From assembly GCA_023159155.1 (NCBI GenBank), contig JAJNNX010000007.1, forward strand, positions 310,001 to 374,000: a DNA stretch of 64,000 nucleotides. The letters run 5' to 3'. This stretch comes from Ustulina deusta. Its lineage: Eukaryota; Ascomycota; Sordariomycetes; Xylariales; Xylariaceae. This document shows positions 20,252 to 32,532 of this stretch, piece after piece (positions within the stretch are counted from its first letter, which is position 1; each line of letters begins with the position of its first letter). The translations under genes and the position numbers were made by a program. Under the pieces are notes generated by a model, which made no database searches, was not told the DNA's origin, and saw only the letters and a list, made by a program, of their open reading frames with translations.

Positions 20252-23063
20252 ATGGAGAGCAAGCGCAAGGCCAGCGGCGCCAACGGCCTGGAGGCGGCCG
20301 CCGACAACGATCGCGCTGCCAAGCGTCGCAAATTGATGGAGGTGAGTCGGCGTCATTTTTGTTTTTTTGTTTTGCATCGCCGCTTGCGATGCGACGGCGC
20401 GCGATGCACCGTGGTTTGCGACAGAAACGTCGTCCGCCAGTGCACTCGGAGATGCTGTGAAGCTCCGCCGCTTGCGCTGGCAACAGGACTAGCTAGGATT
20501 GCTGTCTGGTACCCTGCGCGATCCAATGCCTTGTTCCTGAACCAATCCACCGCCAAAAAGAGGACCCGATCATCTCACCTTGCACCTGTTCGAGCACTTC
20601 AAACACCCATCCCAACCCCCCACCTCATCATCAGTCGCATCATTCCGCTTTGACTGACCGCGCCGCATTCTTTCAGGAGTATGGCGACTTGGCTGATGGC
20701 GAGACCACCGACTCTACGACGGCATATGGGTTGAGCATCCTGGAGTCCATCAGAGCTACAACGGACAAAAAGTATGTATATTGAGATCTCACCAAATCTA
20801 CCATGACGGGCTTCCATCCTCCTCAAGTACGAAGATCACATCAACCGATTCTCGACAACAGCAACACGATTCCTTATGGGCGCATGTTAACAGTCTTCTG
20901 CTTTACAGCGGTCGCTCGGTGTCTCCCTATTTCGAAACTCTTCCTTCACGATCAGAAAACGCACAGTACTATAAGAAGATCCGACTCCCTTTATCGCTTG
21001 AGGTGATTGAGCGCAAACTCAAAGAGCAACAATACCCCACACTGTCCTCCCTCGAGAGCGACTTTAAACGCCTAGTCTCCAACGCGAAGGAGACCAACGA
21101 TCGAAACTCTACCATTTTTGGTGACGCAGAACGTGTACGCAAAGCCGTGAGCAATTTGATGGTCAAGCATAACCCTGCATATAAATTAGGCAATTACCAA
21201 GCAGTACCTACACCACTTCCTCCTACACCTGAACCGGAGGATGAAGAAGATAACGAAGAGGCTAATATCGAGGCGGATGAGGAAAACGGAGCGCCGACTA
21301 CTGTAGAGGATGATGCAGAGCTAGTATCGCAAGGCGACGTTGACGACGCCGAACCTGAGGAAGACGAAGGAGAGGGAGACGAAGGAGGAGACGAAGAAGA
21401 TAGGGAAGAAGAAGATGATGACGAGGAACAAGAGGACGACGATGAGCAAGAGGGCGACAATGACGAGGACTCTCAACCAAGACGCCGACGGGGGTCCTCG
21501 TGGAGAAATGCCGCCCCTGGACCTTCCCGAGATTCTGCGACACCAGCTCAGAAATCCGTCCCACGTACCGGCAAAGCAGATCACCATTACGAAGGTATAC
21601 CATTCAGCGAGCTCAACTTCCAGCAAGCTCAAGAAAAAGTTATTGAGGAATTGATTCGTAAGAAAGAGGAGCCGTAAGCGTTTCTTATGCATAAATGTAG
21701 GGAATGTATTGGCTAACGACAGCTTGTAGTGACGACTATCCGTATTTCGAACCATTCATTTATCTCCCCCCGCGGAGTTTAAGAGACTATTACGAGGTTA
21801 TCACAGAACCTCTTTCACTTAAAGCCTTGCAAAAGCAGGTTCGTGGCCAACACGGTCGATTGGAAGCAACGTATGTGAGCGATTTCAAAGGCTGGGCCGC
21901 CTTCGAAGACCAAGCGAGCCTCATATGGAAGAACGCGTATCACTACAACGAGGATGGTAGTGACATATTTACGATGGCGCAGGAGCTTGAAGTCAGTCTC
22001 GAAATCCATCAAACTTGTAGATCGGTACTAACTAGCATAGGAAATGTTCCAAGAACTTCTCAAAGAGGCTAAAGAAAATGTGCCAGAACCACCTCAACCG
22101 AAGATCAAGTTAAAGTTGCCGCCGGCCGCGGAAACTCCGGGGCACCCAAAGAAGATCACCATTCACGTTGGCGGGAAAAATAGTGCGACAGGATCTCCAG
22201 CTCCAGCAACGGGACAGTCTGGAGAGAGCGAGACAACACGGATTGAGACTCCTGTCAACAGAAATCCATTTGGCGGTGCGAGTTCAGCTGGAACGTCAGT
22301 CAACCTGAGTCAGTTAGAAAAGGCACGAAGTATGTCCGCGTCTGTAGGTCCACCCAGCCCAAGCGTGATGAGTGCAACGAAGACCGAAGATATTGTGCAA
22401 ACGGCACCCATTGCTCGGCCACAGGCTGCACCCACAACTTTTCAGCATTTCATCCCAGTGGTGGTGAATGCTCCAAGCCCAATACCCAACAGTACAACTC
22501 CCCAATACCAACCGCCTCCGCCTCCACCTCCACCACCCCCTAAGAGAAGTGCTACGGATATCCTCGAAGCACAGAAGTATCGGCCCCGACCAATTAGTAA
22601 GTAGCTACGTTTTCCATTTACAATAATTTCACTAACAACGCCCCCAGGGGAAGCGGAAGCTCTCATGCCGAGATTGGTCATTACGACTCATCCTTCGGCC
22701 CAGGTCGAAAACAAGCTTGTGACGACTTTCACCGCCAGTGTAACCGAATATCAGCAGGAGGTCGTCGTCAATATGCCGTTGAGCCATTTCCGATTACAGC
22801 TCAAGCCACAGGTCGCGCCATTCTTAGAAACGGAGCATCGAGAGTGGAAACTCAACGTGATACACGACACAACACGGTTATTTCCCTCGTCAGTGTCATT
22901 TGATAAGCGAGGTGAACCTATCTTTGACGTCACGTTACGGTATGGGATCAATCGCGTTGAGGTGACTCTTGTTGCGGCGCTCCCGAGAGGCGAGAAAGCC
23001 CCCAATGGTCTGAATATGGAGATGGAGAGGTTTGTCATACACATGAATTTACTCAAGCACTAA
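20252..23063 (+). CDS. Double-bromodomain chromatin remodelling subunit (RSC complex, Rsc4-like)
   Basis: Six exons: 20252-20341, 20677-20771, 20909-21673, 21730-21991, 22041-22596 and 22648-23063, giving 727 aa. It binds acetylated histones as part of an RSC/PBAF-type remodeller in the nucleus. Bromodomain 1 is about residues 45-150 (DKNGRSVSPYFETLPS with YYKKIRLPLSLEVIE). A highly acidic linker of 70 residues follows, then bromodomain 2, about 300-405 (YPYFEPFIYLPPRSLRDYYE and WKNAYHYNEDGSDIF). The rest is Pro/Ser-rich with a P10 run, then a folded C-terminus (MPLSHFRLQLKP, ending HMNLLKH) typical of the fungal Rsc4-type proteins. The intron 20772-20908 is placed so that DKNGRS is formed. 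Which RSC subunit (Rsc1/2 versus Rsc4) is an inference; no BAH domain is visible, which favours Rsc4. Confidence 0.85.
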
Positions 23064-24863
23064 TGTGTCGCGTGTTGCGCGCGAACAATGCCCAGTGGAA
23101 AATTCACTGAGCAATGGATTGCCCCGATCGCTGTTGACACGCCGTTTCCGTCCCCTCTTTCTAGGGCATGGAGTCTCGCCTCTGGCTGCTCGCTGCTCGG
23201 CATTCACCCCGACACCAGCTGTTGAGGATGAAGTAGCCCGGTTCTCATCAACTCAATATCTATCCCTGCAGAGTGTTAAACAGCTCTCGAGCTTGACTGA
23301 CACTGATGGTTATACTCACGGCGGCAAGCTAGTGCCATAGCCTCATAGCTGACTTTAGTTAGTCGTTGACTTTGCACTGTTAGGCACTTTTCTTGCTTGA
23401 TTTGGAGTTCGGGGCGGTACAATTGATTGCAGTGAAATGCTCGGGAGGGCCATTCGGATCAGCCAGTGTGTGCTTGCTTCTTGGTTGCCGTGTACAAGTA
23501 TCATACCTCCTTGGGTCTTGGTGCTGGCTAGAGCCAGATACGCGATAGTTGAGAATATATCAGATGCCTACCTCTGCGGGTGTATCAAATTGTATTTTAC
23601 AGGCGTGACAATAATGTACCATCCTTTTTAAATCAAGTAATGAATTAGTAGGATCATCCTAAATAGCCAAACCCGATGTTCGTCTACTAGGTAAGTATGA
23701 ACTTCATATGAACGAATACTCTAAATACTGCCTATAATTAGATCAGGTCAGATTAGTTATGTATAAAGTTACTGTCTCTTGGGAGTGGAGCCGGAACCCA
23801 GCCGAACCATATCATCGTACTCATCCTCAGGAGTGTGATATCTCTCTGCTCAGCGAGGGCTGAGATTTGATCTCGATGATTCGAACTCCAGTCGGCCAGA
23901 TCGTCTGTCAAGAAAAGATTCTTTTTCAGGGTCCTCGAGACCGGTAAAGAGAAGTTTTGGCGTGTGTTGAGGTATCCATGCGAGGAGTGAATGTTGCTGA
24001 CTCGTACTCTCCATGTACCATTCCTCGTGTGTAAGGCCCTACCGGTACAACATTTGTCCCTGCATAAGAGTCTAATATGGCCAGAGTGAGAGGTAGAGAG
24101 GGGGTTCTGTATACATTCTCTCTCCTTTCAACTTGGTGTGTGTGATTCAAGAAAATTGACTCGGACTGCAGTTGCTAGATGGGACTTGGTTTTCAGATTG
24201 CTTCTTCAAGGAGGGAGAGTCCACACAAGTTATTGTGCACATATCGACAATGTAGGTACCTAAGTAGGTATTGTGAATCTCACAATAGATAAGTACCTAC
24301 TATCCATTGAGTACCTAGGTAGGTACTTAAGTACTCAACATTCGGGTCACAATAGGTACCTAGCACCAATCACTAATCGATAGCTGTCAACCCACCGGTT
24401 TGCCCCGTACCTCATGTAGATTTGGACCAGATGCCCGTGGGGCTGACTACATATATAAGTAGGTAGGCACTTTGTATTGGTACTTATGTGGAGTTCCTGG
24501 GTACCAGGTACAGTTGGTTACATAAAGTACCTACAGCCCGGATCACTAGGTGTTAGGTGCTAAACTATAATTTTTTTTAGTGGTGGCCCGCGAGAAAGGC
24601 TCCACACTAGGAGACCCTGATTCAGCTATCGGCTCTTATCTAATGGCCAGCTCGGCAACCCGCAGGCTAGAGGTGGGGTTTTCTATTCACCGCTCACCGA
24701 TTGGAGGGGAGGCAGAATTTTTTTTCGTGCAGACCCCCCACAAAGCAGGCGGGATTTGCACAAATAATAATAAGTTGCTCGCCGAGTCTCCTCCTGTCCC
24801 TTGAAAACTCCCGTCCTCCGGCATTCCTCTCCCACTCCTCATCTCGCCAGAACACACGCAACG
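23064..24863. other. Spacer upstream of SSB
   Basis: 1.8 kb. The left half is the 3' flank of the bromodomain gene. The middle (24230-24560) is packed with TAGGTACCTA motifs (separate entry). The right end is the SSB promoter with a CCACTCC/TCTCGCC leader. No gene seen. Confidence 0.55.
24251..24365. repeat. Nested palindrome island of TACCTAGGTA motifs
   Basis: AGTAGGTATTGTGA (24263) pairs with TCACAATA and, after a short bulge, TACCTACT (24294-24301). Next, TTGAGTAC and GTACTCAA flank CTAGGTAGGTACTTAA. The block thus consists of two adjacent near-perfect cruciforms. Confidence 0.8.
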
Positions 24864-27047
24864 ATGGCCGAAGAAGTCTACGACGGTGCCGTCGGCATTG
24901 ATTTGGGTATGTTGCGACAGCGGCGCCACGTCGTCGTCGCGCCGCGTCTTCCTCGCCGCTGGTGCTGCGCGAACAAGGGCTGACGGCCGCTGTGCCTTCG
25001 ATCTACAGGTACCACCTACTCCTGCGTCGCCATCTACGAGGGAAACAATGTCGAGATCATTGCCAACGAGCAGGGCAGCTTCACCACCCCGTCGTTCGTC
25101 TCCTTCAACGAGAAGGAGCGTCTGATCGGCGAGGCCGCCAAGAACCAGGCCGCCATGAACCCGCGCAACACCGTCTTCGATGTCAAGTAGGTCGACAACC
25201 ATGCTCATCATCATCTTCTCGACCGGATAGGGTCGGTCATCGATCGTATTGCCATCCAGTCGAGTCACTCGAGGGACTGCGTTCTAACGTGCATTCATCA
25301 TAGGCGATTGATCGGCCGACCTTTCAGCGACCCCATCGTCAAGAAGGACATTGAGTCGTGGCCCTTCAAGGTCGTTGAGCAGGGCAGCTCTGGCAACCCT
25401 ATCGTCGAGGTCGAATACCTCGGCGAGACCAAGACTTTCTCGCCCCAGGAGATATCCGCCATGGTCCTCACCAAGGTAAGCCATGTCTAAGCAAGACCGT
25501 GGGTCCCCGGACCGCCGCTGACATGCGCTGTGTAGATGAAGGAGATTGCCGAGACCAAGCTCGGAAAGAAGGTGGAGAAGGCCGTCATCACCGTCCCGGC
25601 TTACTTCAACGACAACCAGCGTCAGGCCACCAAGGATGCCGGTGCCATTTCCGGTCTTAATGTCCTTCGTATCATTAACGAACCTACTGCCGCTGCTATT
25701 GCCTACGGTCTTGGGTCAAACAAGTCGAACAAGGAGCGTAATGTGCTGATCTACGATCTTGGTGGTGGTACTTTTGATGTGTCCCTCCTGAACATCCAGG
25801 GTGGCGTCTTCACCGTCAAGGCTACCGCTGGTGATACTCATCTAGGTGGCCAAGATTTCGACACCAATCTTCTAGACCACTGCAAGAAGGAGTTCCAGAG
25901 GAAGACCAAGAAGGACATATCTGGCGACCCCCGTGCTCTCCGCAGACTCCGAACCGCTTGCGAGCGTGCCAAGAGAACCCTCTCCAACGGCGCCCAGACC
26001 ACCATCGAGATTGACTCGCTCTTCGACGGCGAGGACTTCTTCCTTCAGATCACCCGGGCCCGTTTCGAGGACCTCAATGCCAAGGCTTTCGCCGGTACCC
26101 TGGAGCCCGTTAGCCAGGTTCTCAAGGATTCTGGTGTTGAGAAGAACGCTGTTGATGAGATCGTCCTTGTTGGTGGCTCAACCCGTATTCCTAAGATCCA
26201 GAAACTGCTGAGCGACTACTTCGACGGCAAAAAGCTTGAGAAGAGCATCAACCCCGATGAGGCTGTCGCCTACGGTGCTGCCGTGCAGGCCGGTATCCTT
26301 TCCGGAAAGGCTACTTCGGCCGATACCTCCGACCTCCTTCTCTTGGACGTCGTTCCCCTGTCTCTTGGCGTTGCCATGGAGGGTAACATCTTCGCCCCTG
26401 TCGTTACTCGTGGTCAGACCGTCCCTACCATCAAGAAGCGGACATTCACCACTGTTGCCGATAACCAACAGACCGTCCAGTTCCCCGTGTACCAGGGTGA
26501 ACGTGTCAACTGTGAGGATAACACCTCCTTGGGCGAATTCACTCTCGCTCCCATCCCCCCCATGCGGGCTGGTGAGGCAGTTCTCGAGGTCGTTTTCGAG
26601 GTCGATGTCAACGGTATTCTCAAGGTCACTGCTACCGAGAAGACCTCAGGCCGCAGTGCTAACATTACCATTGCCAACTCGGTCGGCAAGCTCTCATCCA
26701 CTGAGATTGAGACCATGATTAATGGTAAGATCTTGAACGAAACCGATTGAAGCTGCAGCTTGCTAATGTAGAATACAGACGCCGAGAAGTTCAAGAACAG
26801 CGATGAGGCTTTCAGCAAGCGATTCGAGGCTAAGCAGCAATTAGAATCTTATATCAGCCGTGTCGAGGAGATTATCTCAGACCCGACCCTCTCCCTCAAG
26901 CTCAAGCGTGGCCAGAAGGAGAAGATCGAGGAGACTCTCAGCGAGGCTATGGGTCAGCTCGAGCTTGAGGATTCAAGTGCTGATGACTTAAAGAAGAAGG
27001 AGCTGGCTCTGAAGAGGCTGGTGACGAAGGCCATGTCCTCACGATAA
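24864..27047 (+). CDS. SSB1: Ssb, ribosome-associated Hsp70
   Basis: Cytosolic Hsp70 that binds nascent chains at the ribosome exit with RAC (zuotin/Ssz1). Five exons: 24864-24906, 25009-25186, 25304-25475, 25536-26724 and 26779-27047, giving 616 aa (yeast Ssb is 613). All Hsp70 signatures are present: [14 protein letters not shown] across the first intron, [29 protein letters not shown], and [13 protein letters not shown]. The N-terminus [15 protein letters not shown] and the C-terminus ([14 protein letters not shown], no EEVD) mark the Ssb branch rather than Ssa or BiP. Codon use is strongly biased to C-ending codons, fitting high expression. Two early introns are 102 and 117 nt; the others are 54-60. 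Confidence 0.96.
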
Positions 27048-28978
27048 GCACGTTAATGATTTTTCCGGTTTTAATCATTGGGGCATAAACGGGCGCTGAT
27101 TAAATTGCGCAAAGGCGGGCGTCTGGACACACGAAGCGTCCGTATATGTGAATGGTGGACACATCTCGACGGCATAAGGTTTGACCTCGATGTGCCTTGA
27201 TATGTACAGGGTAAAGATAAAAGTCTTCTGGGATGATTCACGCCTTTCTCCTGAACTCTTATACCACCCTCTACCATCTCTCGACCTCTCACGCGACCAA
27301 TCCGCTGGTTCTTCGGCGTACTTGCATGTAGACTAGGAAGACTGAGAATGAGGAGGGGACAACCCTTCAACGACAAATGAAACACGATCTAAACATGTCG
27401 GTATAAGTTCTATTTACTGTGTCATCCACGAACTCCCGTGTCTAGGCCTTATTTCACTCTCAGGAGTGTTTGTTTCTGCTCAGAAATTGGCCTTGATTCT
27501 ATGTCAGCCTAGTTGTTCCCCGGCAGTCTTTAGATGCAATAGTGTAGGTTCCCAAGTGACTTTTTTATGATAGCCTATCAAATTGTTGTGCAGTATAGTA
27601 TTTGCATGACGTCTTAGTTAAACCCAAAAAGATATAAGAGAGCGGGATTCGAATAGCAAGATCATGTCCCGGCTGGTTTCATCATGGCAATCCCGAATCT
27701 AACCAGACATTTTCAAGTAATTGGTCAGATTCAAACGGTAATTCTCATCGAACTCGAACGTGGTAGGGGAAACACAGGTCTCGCCGAGTGCAATACATTT
27801 CCGGTGATCTTCATTCTCATCACACCCTAGTATGATGGCTATCTATATACGTGGTTAAAGATCTTTTCAATCAAGGCGTCTGTCGCCTTGCCGTAGGCTT
27901 CCTATCCCTTGTTTGACTGACTAGAACCTTAAGTTGATTATAGCGTATTTTGTACATCATCATCCTAAATATTCTAGCCCTCCTGGCAATCAATGCTTAG
28001 CATCAACGCCCTGGAGTACATAGGACGCGTTGCAAATCTCGGCAGCATATTATGGTCGCAATATCTTAGCCCAAGCCAAGTTTTCAACCCAGGCCAGCCG
28101 TATCGAAATTGTAGGTCTGCTTAGAAAGTTTCTGACAACCCACTCTCCCCCGTCCCTTTTTTTTTTTTTTTATAACTTTCAAGAGGCTTATCCCCAGGTG
28201 CCGACTCAACCGTCCCCAGCCGAGAGGGACAGCAAAGAGATGCCGGGTGTAACGCGCATACTTTTACGCAAATAGTCCGATTGAGACAGCTATGTTGATA
28301 ACACTTCATATCGGTTTTCTAGTCCAGCCCTCGACCGCTCTGCCTACAACCTGGCGCGTTGCGGTAGCAGAACGCGAACGGAAGGAGGAAGGGAAAGGAG
28401 TTGTTGGCAATCTCTAGAGCAAAAGAAACAAACAGTCTTCTGATCGTCTGTGCCTTAAAAGTTCGTTCTCCCTCCTTGAGAGTTCAGGGTATGAATAGCT
28501 TGAGTTGCCCCGCCGCCGGCAACACAAAGATGTAAAGATACAAATGAGCCAAAAAAAAAAGATTAACCGTATAGCGCTGTTACTATTGGAGAATAGAATA
28601 CGTGGCAATGAGGAGACGGGATGGGATTTTGTGACAGCTCGGATAGGTGGTAATGCTTTCGCTGCCTCAAAGACGCTCTATATGGCTCTTATCTATTGCC
28701 GCCAAATTAAGAATGTTTCCTAGAGCGTGGACGCTGCTATGATTCCCTTCTGTAGCTTATAAGGAGGCTGACAAAGTGTTGGGGACACGTAGGACGCATC
28801 GACAGTTCAGGAAACGACAGGTTATACCTATAGCGTGATCGAAACCGAAATTTTTTTCTTCAATTCGGTGTATTCGTCGCCGAAAGAAATCACAAGCGCA
28901 CATTCTTCCGTGGTAAATGGTGGGCGTCGAGGCAGAGCAGTACCGAATAGACAGTTAAAAAAATCTTCTTGATTATTG

Positions 28979-29182
28979 CTATGCAGAAACCTGGGCCTCA
29001 GAAACCAAAGTCTTCATAAGATGTTTGGGAGTGATATCTTCAGTAGCGAAACTAGGATGAACCTTAACGGGAAGGGTCATGGGAAAGCCTAAATCTGCTA
29101 GATCAGCCGGGCAGAGTCGGGAGTGTCTGTTCATGGACGTAGAATTACGACCATTGTGGCCGTAGATGGTGAGACGGGCCAA
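28979..29182 (-). CDS. Possible 67-aa hypothetical protein
   Basis: True ATG start and TAG stop. The product, starting MARLTIYGHNGRNSTSMNRH, is not low-complexity. It has no domain I know, and no neighbouring exon was found. May be chance. Confidence 0.2.
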   Translation of the reverse strand: MARLTIYGHNGRNSTSMNRHSRLCPADLADLGFPMTLPVKVHPSFATEDITPKHLMKTLVSEAQVSA

Positions 29183-29494
29183 GAAGTGATTGTTTTACCT
29201 TGTCCAACAGGCTTGCGAATAAGCATTTAATATATGTCTTATGATGTCTCTCAATTCCCATTTCTCCTTGCTATTGAAGCGGGTGACGCTCCCCCGTGTG
29301 GAGGGCGCAATCAATGATGTCGTTGTTGTACTACCACTCCAAGTCCAACGGGCGACGGACTTGCTGCAAATAGTTTATCTATATCCCGTGTAGTAGAATA
29401 TGACACCTTTCTTTTGCCCCTATCCGCGCTCCTGCTTGGACCAGATGAGAGATGGGATTCTCAAGATTGTGTTTTTTTTTTTCCGTCTCTGTAG

Positions 29495-29716
29495 GATGGG
29501 AGCGATGACGCATCCGACTCGTTCGACCTGCGCTCCTACGACGGAGGCGAAACCTTTCGAACGGTTGAGGAGGCCAGACAGATGAGGTACCAGGCAGGTC
29601 CGTTATACGGCTCGTCGGATTGGTCGTTGTCCGGGAGGCCCATCAAGAGATCCAAGGTTGTGAACAGCGTCGCGATCGATTATAGCGAAAGTAGAAATCG
29701 TTTGGCTAGCATGTAA
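29495..29716 (+). other. Orphan coding-like exon
   Basis: A strong acceptor (T11 CCGTCTCTGTAG, ending 29494) opens a 73-codon frame with a protein-like composition (DGSDDASDSFDLRSYDGG, FRTVEEARQMRYQ, GPLYGSSDWSLSGRPIKRSK) ending TAA. There is no usable ATG at its start and I found no upstream exon with a fitting donor. It may be the last exon of an unrecognised gene or a 5'-truncated relic. Confidence 0.3.
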
Positions 29717-31289
29717 AAGTGTAGAATTTCCTTGAGAACCACGGTCAGGGTTAAGATAGGCACTGTCCCCCGTACCTCCCTACAGATCCTGAACTACATA
29801 GTATATATGAAGTTTCTCCGAGGTTTAGACTCTGAGGAAAAGGGCTTTTCTAAAGTCCCAAAATTAGTGCCCTCCAAGCCGGAAGGTTGTATTCAAGTGT
29901 TGTCAGACGCGACCAATTAATTTTCTCTACTTCAAAAAGAAGGCACACGGTCTAGGTCGTGTAGCTGAGGCGCTTGTCGGAATAGTTGTCCGAATCATCT
30001 TCGTGGGCTCTTAATCAAATCTTGTAAAAAAGCAGGATGCTCTTGTTGTAGTCGTTGTGGGCTGGAGGTCTGACTGCTCATGTTTCGAGATATCCGGGAA
30101 GAGGAAAGCAAGAGAAAAGGGGGATGGGGGAGAAGATGTCACTGTAAACCGGAAGGCCCTTTAAAATACGAACCTATGTATTGTACTATTGGTTGGGTAA
30201 TCGATGTTATTGATGGTGAGATGGCAGGTAGATGCCGTGAGTCTTCTTATTATCTACTATGCCTCGTACACTACCTTCACAAAATTACCCTCATAGTAAT
30301 ACCCTTTACTACAGTATCCATTGCGTTTATTTATAAGGCCTTGGAAATATATATGTGTATATATAGGCGTAGAACTACACATCGCCCTTCACATTGTACA
30401 GCTCAGTTTTCATAGGATTTGGATGCTAGCATTGCATCTTCCGTATAGCAAGCTTCACAACGCTTCCTCTTGAGTTGTCCTGACAGCCTGTAGGACAAAA
30501 GCTGACAAACATACTCGCCATAGAAGAACAATCATTCCTAGTGAGCTTGTACTCAACCCAGTACCTAAATTACACACATTTCCATCCTAGATGATTCCCC
30601 CCCTTCTCGTTTTGAGCTGATCTCCTTCCTGTCTACTACTTGTTATCGTAATTAATGAAAAATGCAATCTTGCCCGTGACGCATTCTTTGCATCTGACAA
30701 GGCACTACGACTAACTAACTAATTGTACCAAGCCACGCTGGCGCTAGTCTAGTTCGTGGTATCGTGAGATGGTCCTAATGCTTTTTGATGCTAGCCCGGC
30801 CGGTACCGAAGGGTGTATAGAAAACCGCATGATCGTAGGCCAGTGAGCCCAAGACATACATACCTAACCTTGGATTCTTTAAGAAAAGCTTTCTATTAAT
30901 AAATACCTAGGTACTTAAGGTACTTAGGTAGTCGATGGTGGCATTTTCCAGCCAATGAATGATGTCACCATAGCACCACTACCGTAACACCCACCACTAG
31001 AATAGCCCCTCCATAGCACCACATAACATGCTGAGGAAAGGTGGGGCATATTGGAACACTCGACTAAAAAAAGAATATGTGAGGAAGGTCTTCCCTCCGT
31101 CAACATTGTAGTTACTTAAACATAGCCAAGCTGAGAGCATCTGAGAGGGTAAGTAGGTCGGCAAGTAATTCAATAGGTATCCAGAGTCGTCAGCCAAGCA
31201 TTGCCTTGGGCCCAGCCTTTGATCAAAACCCGGGTCCGTATTGGGGGCAAATAAATACACACATCAGAAAGAGAATATATAAAACCATC

Positions 31290-31290
<1 letters not shown>

Positions 31291-31379
<89 letters not shown>

Positions 31380-31380
31380 C
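31291..31380. repeat. (AAC)30 microsatellite
   Basis: Ninety bases of uninterrupted AAC directly upstream of the oxidoreductase start, in its probable 5' UTR. In another frame it gives a poly-Gln ORF that is not in frame with the gene. Confidence 0.95.
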
Positions 31381-31410
31381 GTGGAGCAGAACTCGCAATC
31401 TCCCAGCAAG

Positions 31411-32532
31411 ATGGCAAGCAACAACAACGACAATAACAGCAGGAAGGAAGAACACGAACCCAACCCAGACACGATGCGCGCCTGGCTCTACACCAAAGCA
31501 GGGAAGAGCCTAGCCTCGGCCCTAACGCTGAGCCCGAGCGCCCGCCGCCCCCCGACGCCGCTGGCGGCCGACAAGCTGCTGGTGCGCGTGACGTACATGT
31601 CGCCGAACCCGGCCGACCACAAGCTGCCCGAGATCGGCCGTCTGGCCTCGGTGCTGGCGACGCGGTCGTTCGCCGCGTCGCCGGGGATGGACTACGCGGG
31701 CGTGATCGAAGAGGTCGGTTCCGGAATTAACGCCTCTTCTTCTTCTTCTTCTTCTTCTTCTGCTACCGTCGCCTACAGACCAGGCGACGCCGTCTTCGGC
31801 AGGGTAGTGCAGACGGCCTACGGGACGCTGGGCTCGTACATCCAGCCGCACGCCTCGGGCTGCGTGGCGCTGCCGCCGTCCGTGTCTCCGCCGGCCGCCA
31901 GCACGCTCGGCACGGCGGCGCAGACGGCGTACCAGACGCTCGTGCCGTTCGTGCGGCCCGGCGCCGGCGACGAGGTCTTCGTCAACGGCGGCAGCGGCGG
32001 CGTCGGCACGTACGCCATCCAGATCGCCGCGCGGGTCCTGGGCTGCGTCGTGACGACGTCGTGCTCGGCGCGCAACGCGGAGCTCTGTGCCGAGCTCGGC
32101 GCCGCCACCGTCATCGACTACACGACGACGAGCGTGACCGACGCCCTCCGCACGCGCGGCCGCGTCTTCCGGCTCGTCGTCGACAACGTCGGCGACAGTC
32201 CCGCCGACCTGTACACGGCCGCGGACGACTATCTCGTGCCCGACGGCGCCTTCGTGCAGATCGGGGGCGATTTCTCCCTTTCCGTGCTGGCCGCTACGCT
32301 GTCGCGCGCTCTGTGGCCGAGCTTCCTCGGAGGCGGCAAGCGGGCGTACAAGTTCGTGCAGGTGCAGACGCGGCACGAGGATCTTGCGCAGCTGGCCCAG
32401 TGGATGCAGGAGGGGAAGATCCGGGCCGTTATTGACGGCGACGTCATCCCCTTTGAGGACGCGCCGAAGGCGTTCGAGAAGCTGAAGACGAAGCGCACGA
32501 GGGGAAACTTGGTGGTCAAGGTCTCAGATTAA
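31411..32532 (+). CDS. Medium-chain dehydrogenase/reductase (quinone-oxidoreductase-like)
   Basis: 373-aa single-exon NAD(P)-dependent oxidoreductase of the zinc-independent MDR group. The GroES-like N-terminal half holds VRVTYMSPNPADHKLPE, PGMDYAGVIEEVG and the YRPGDAVFG block. The Rossmann half holds FVNGGSGGVGTYAIQIA (about residues 190-206), VIDY, and FRLVVDNVGDSPADLY. It lacks the catalytic-zinc Cys/His set of alcohol dehydrogenases. The start at 31411 is the first ATG after the AAC tract; 31474 (MRAWLYTKAG) is a good alternative because family homology begins there. An in-frame TCT run makes a poly-Ser insert (about 31736-31762) in the loop before YRPGD. The substrate is unknown. The exon is far more GC-rich than its flanks. 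Confidence 0.83.
   Translation: MASNNNDNNSRKEEHEPNPDTMRAWLYTKAGKSLASALTLSPSARRPPTPLAADKLLVRVTYMSPNPADHKLPEIGRLASVLATRSFAASPGMDYAGVIEEVGSGINASSSSSSSSSATVAYRPGDAVFGRVVQTAYGTLGSYIQPHASGCVALPPSVSPPAASTLGTAAQTAYQTLVPFVRPGAGDEVFVNGGSGGVGTYAIQIAARVLGCVVTTSCSARNAELCAELGAATVIDYTTTSVTDALRTRGRVFRLVVDNVGDSPADLYTAADDYLVPDGAFVQIGGDFSLSVLAATLSRALWPSFLGGGKRAYKFVQVQTRHEDLAQLAQWMQEGKIRAVIDGDVIPFEDAPKAFEKLKTKRTRGNLVVKVSD

Larger units (their letters stand above)
27048..31290. other. 4.2-kb gene-poor region
   Basis: The longest stretch without a convincing gene. It contains two weak coding candidates (28979-29182 minus and 29495-29716 plus, listed separately), T-rich and A-rich tracts (28158, 28550, 29472) and a TACCTAGGTACTTAAGGTAC palindrome at about 30905. 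The rightmost 500 bp is the promoter of the oxidoreductase. Confidence 0.5.

Noticed and set aside
31206..31436. Plus-strand ORF with 29 consecutive Gln
   Set aside because: It is the (AAC)n microsatellite read in one frame; it is not in frame with the oxidoreductase and overlaps its start.
31522..32376. 284-codon minus-strand ORF opposite the oxidoreductase
   Set aside because: Arg/Ala/His-rich antisense shadow of a GC-rich exon.
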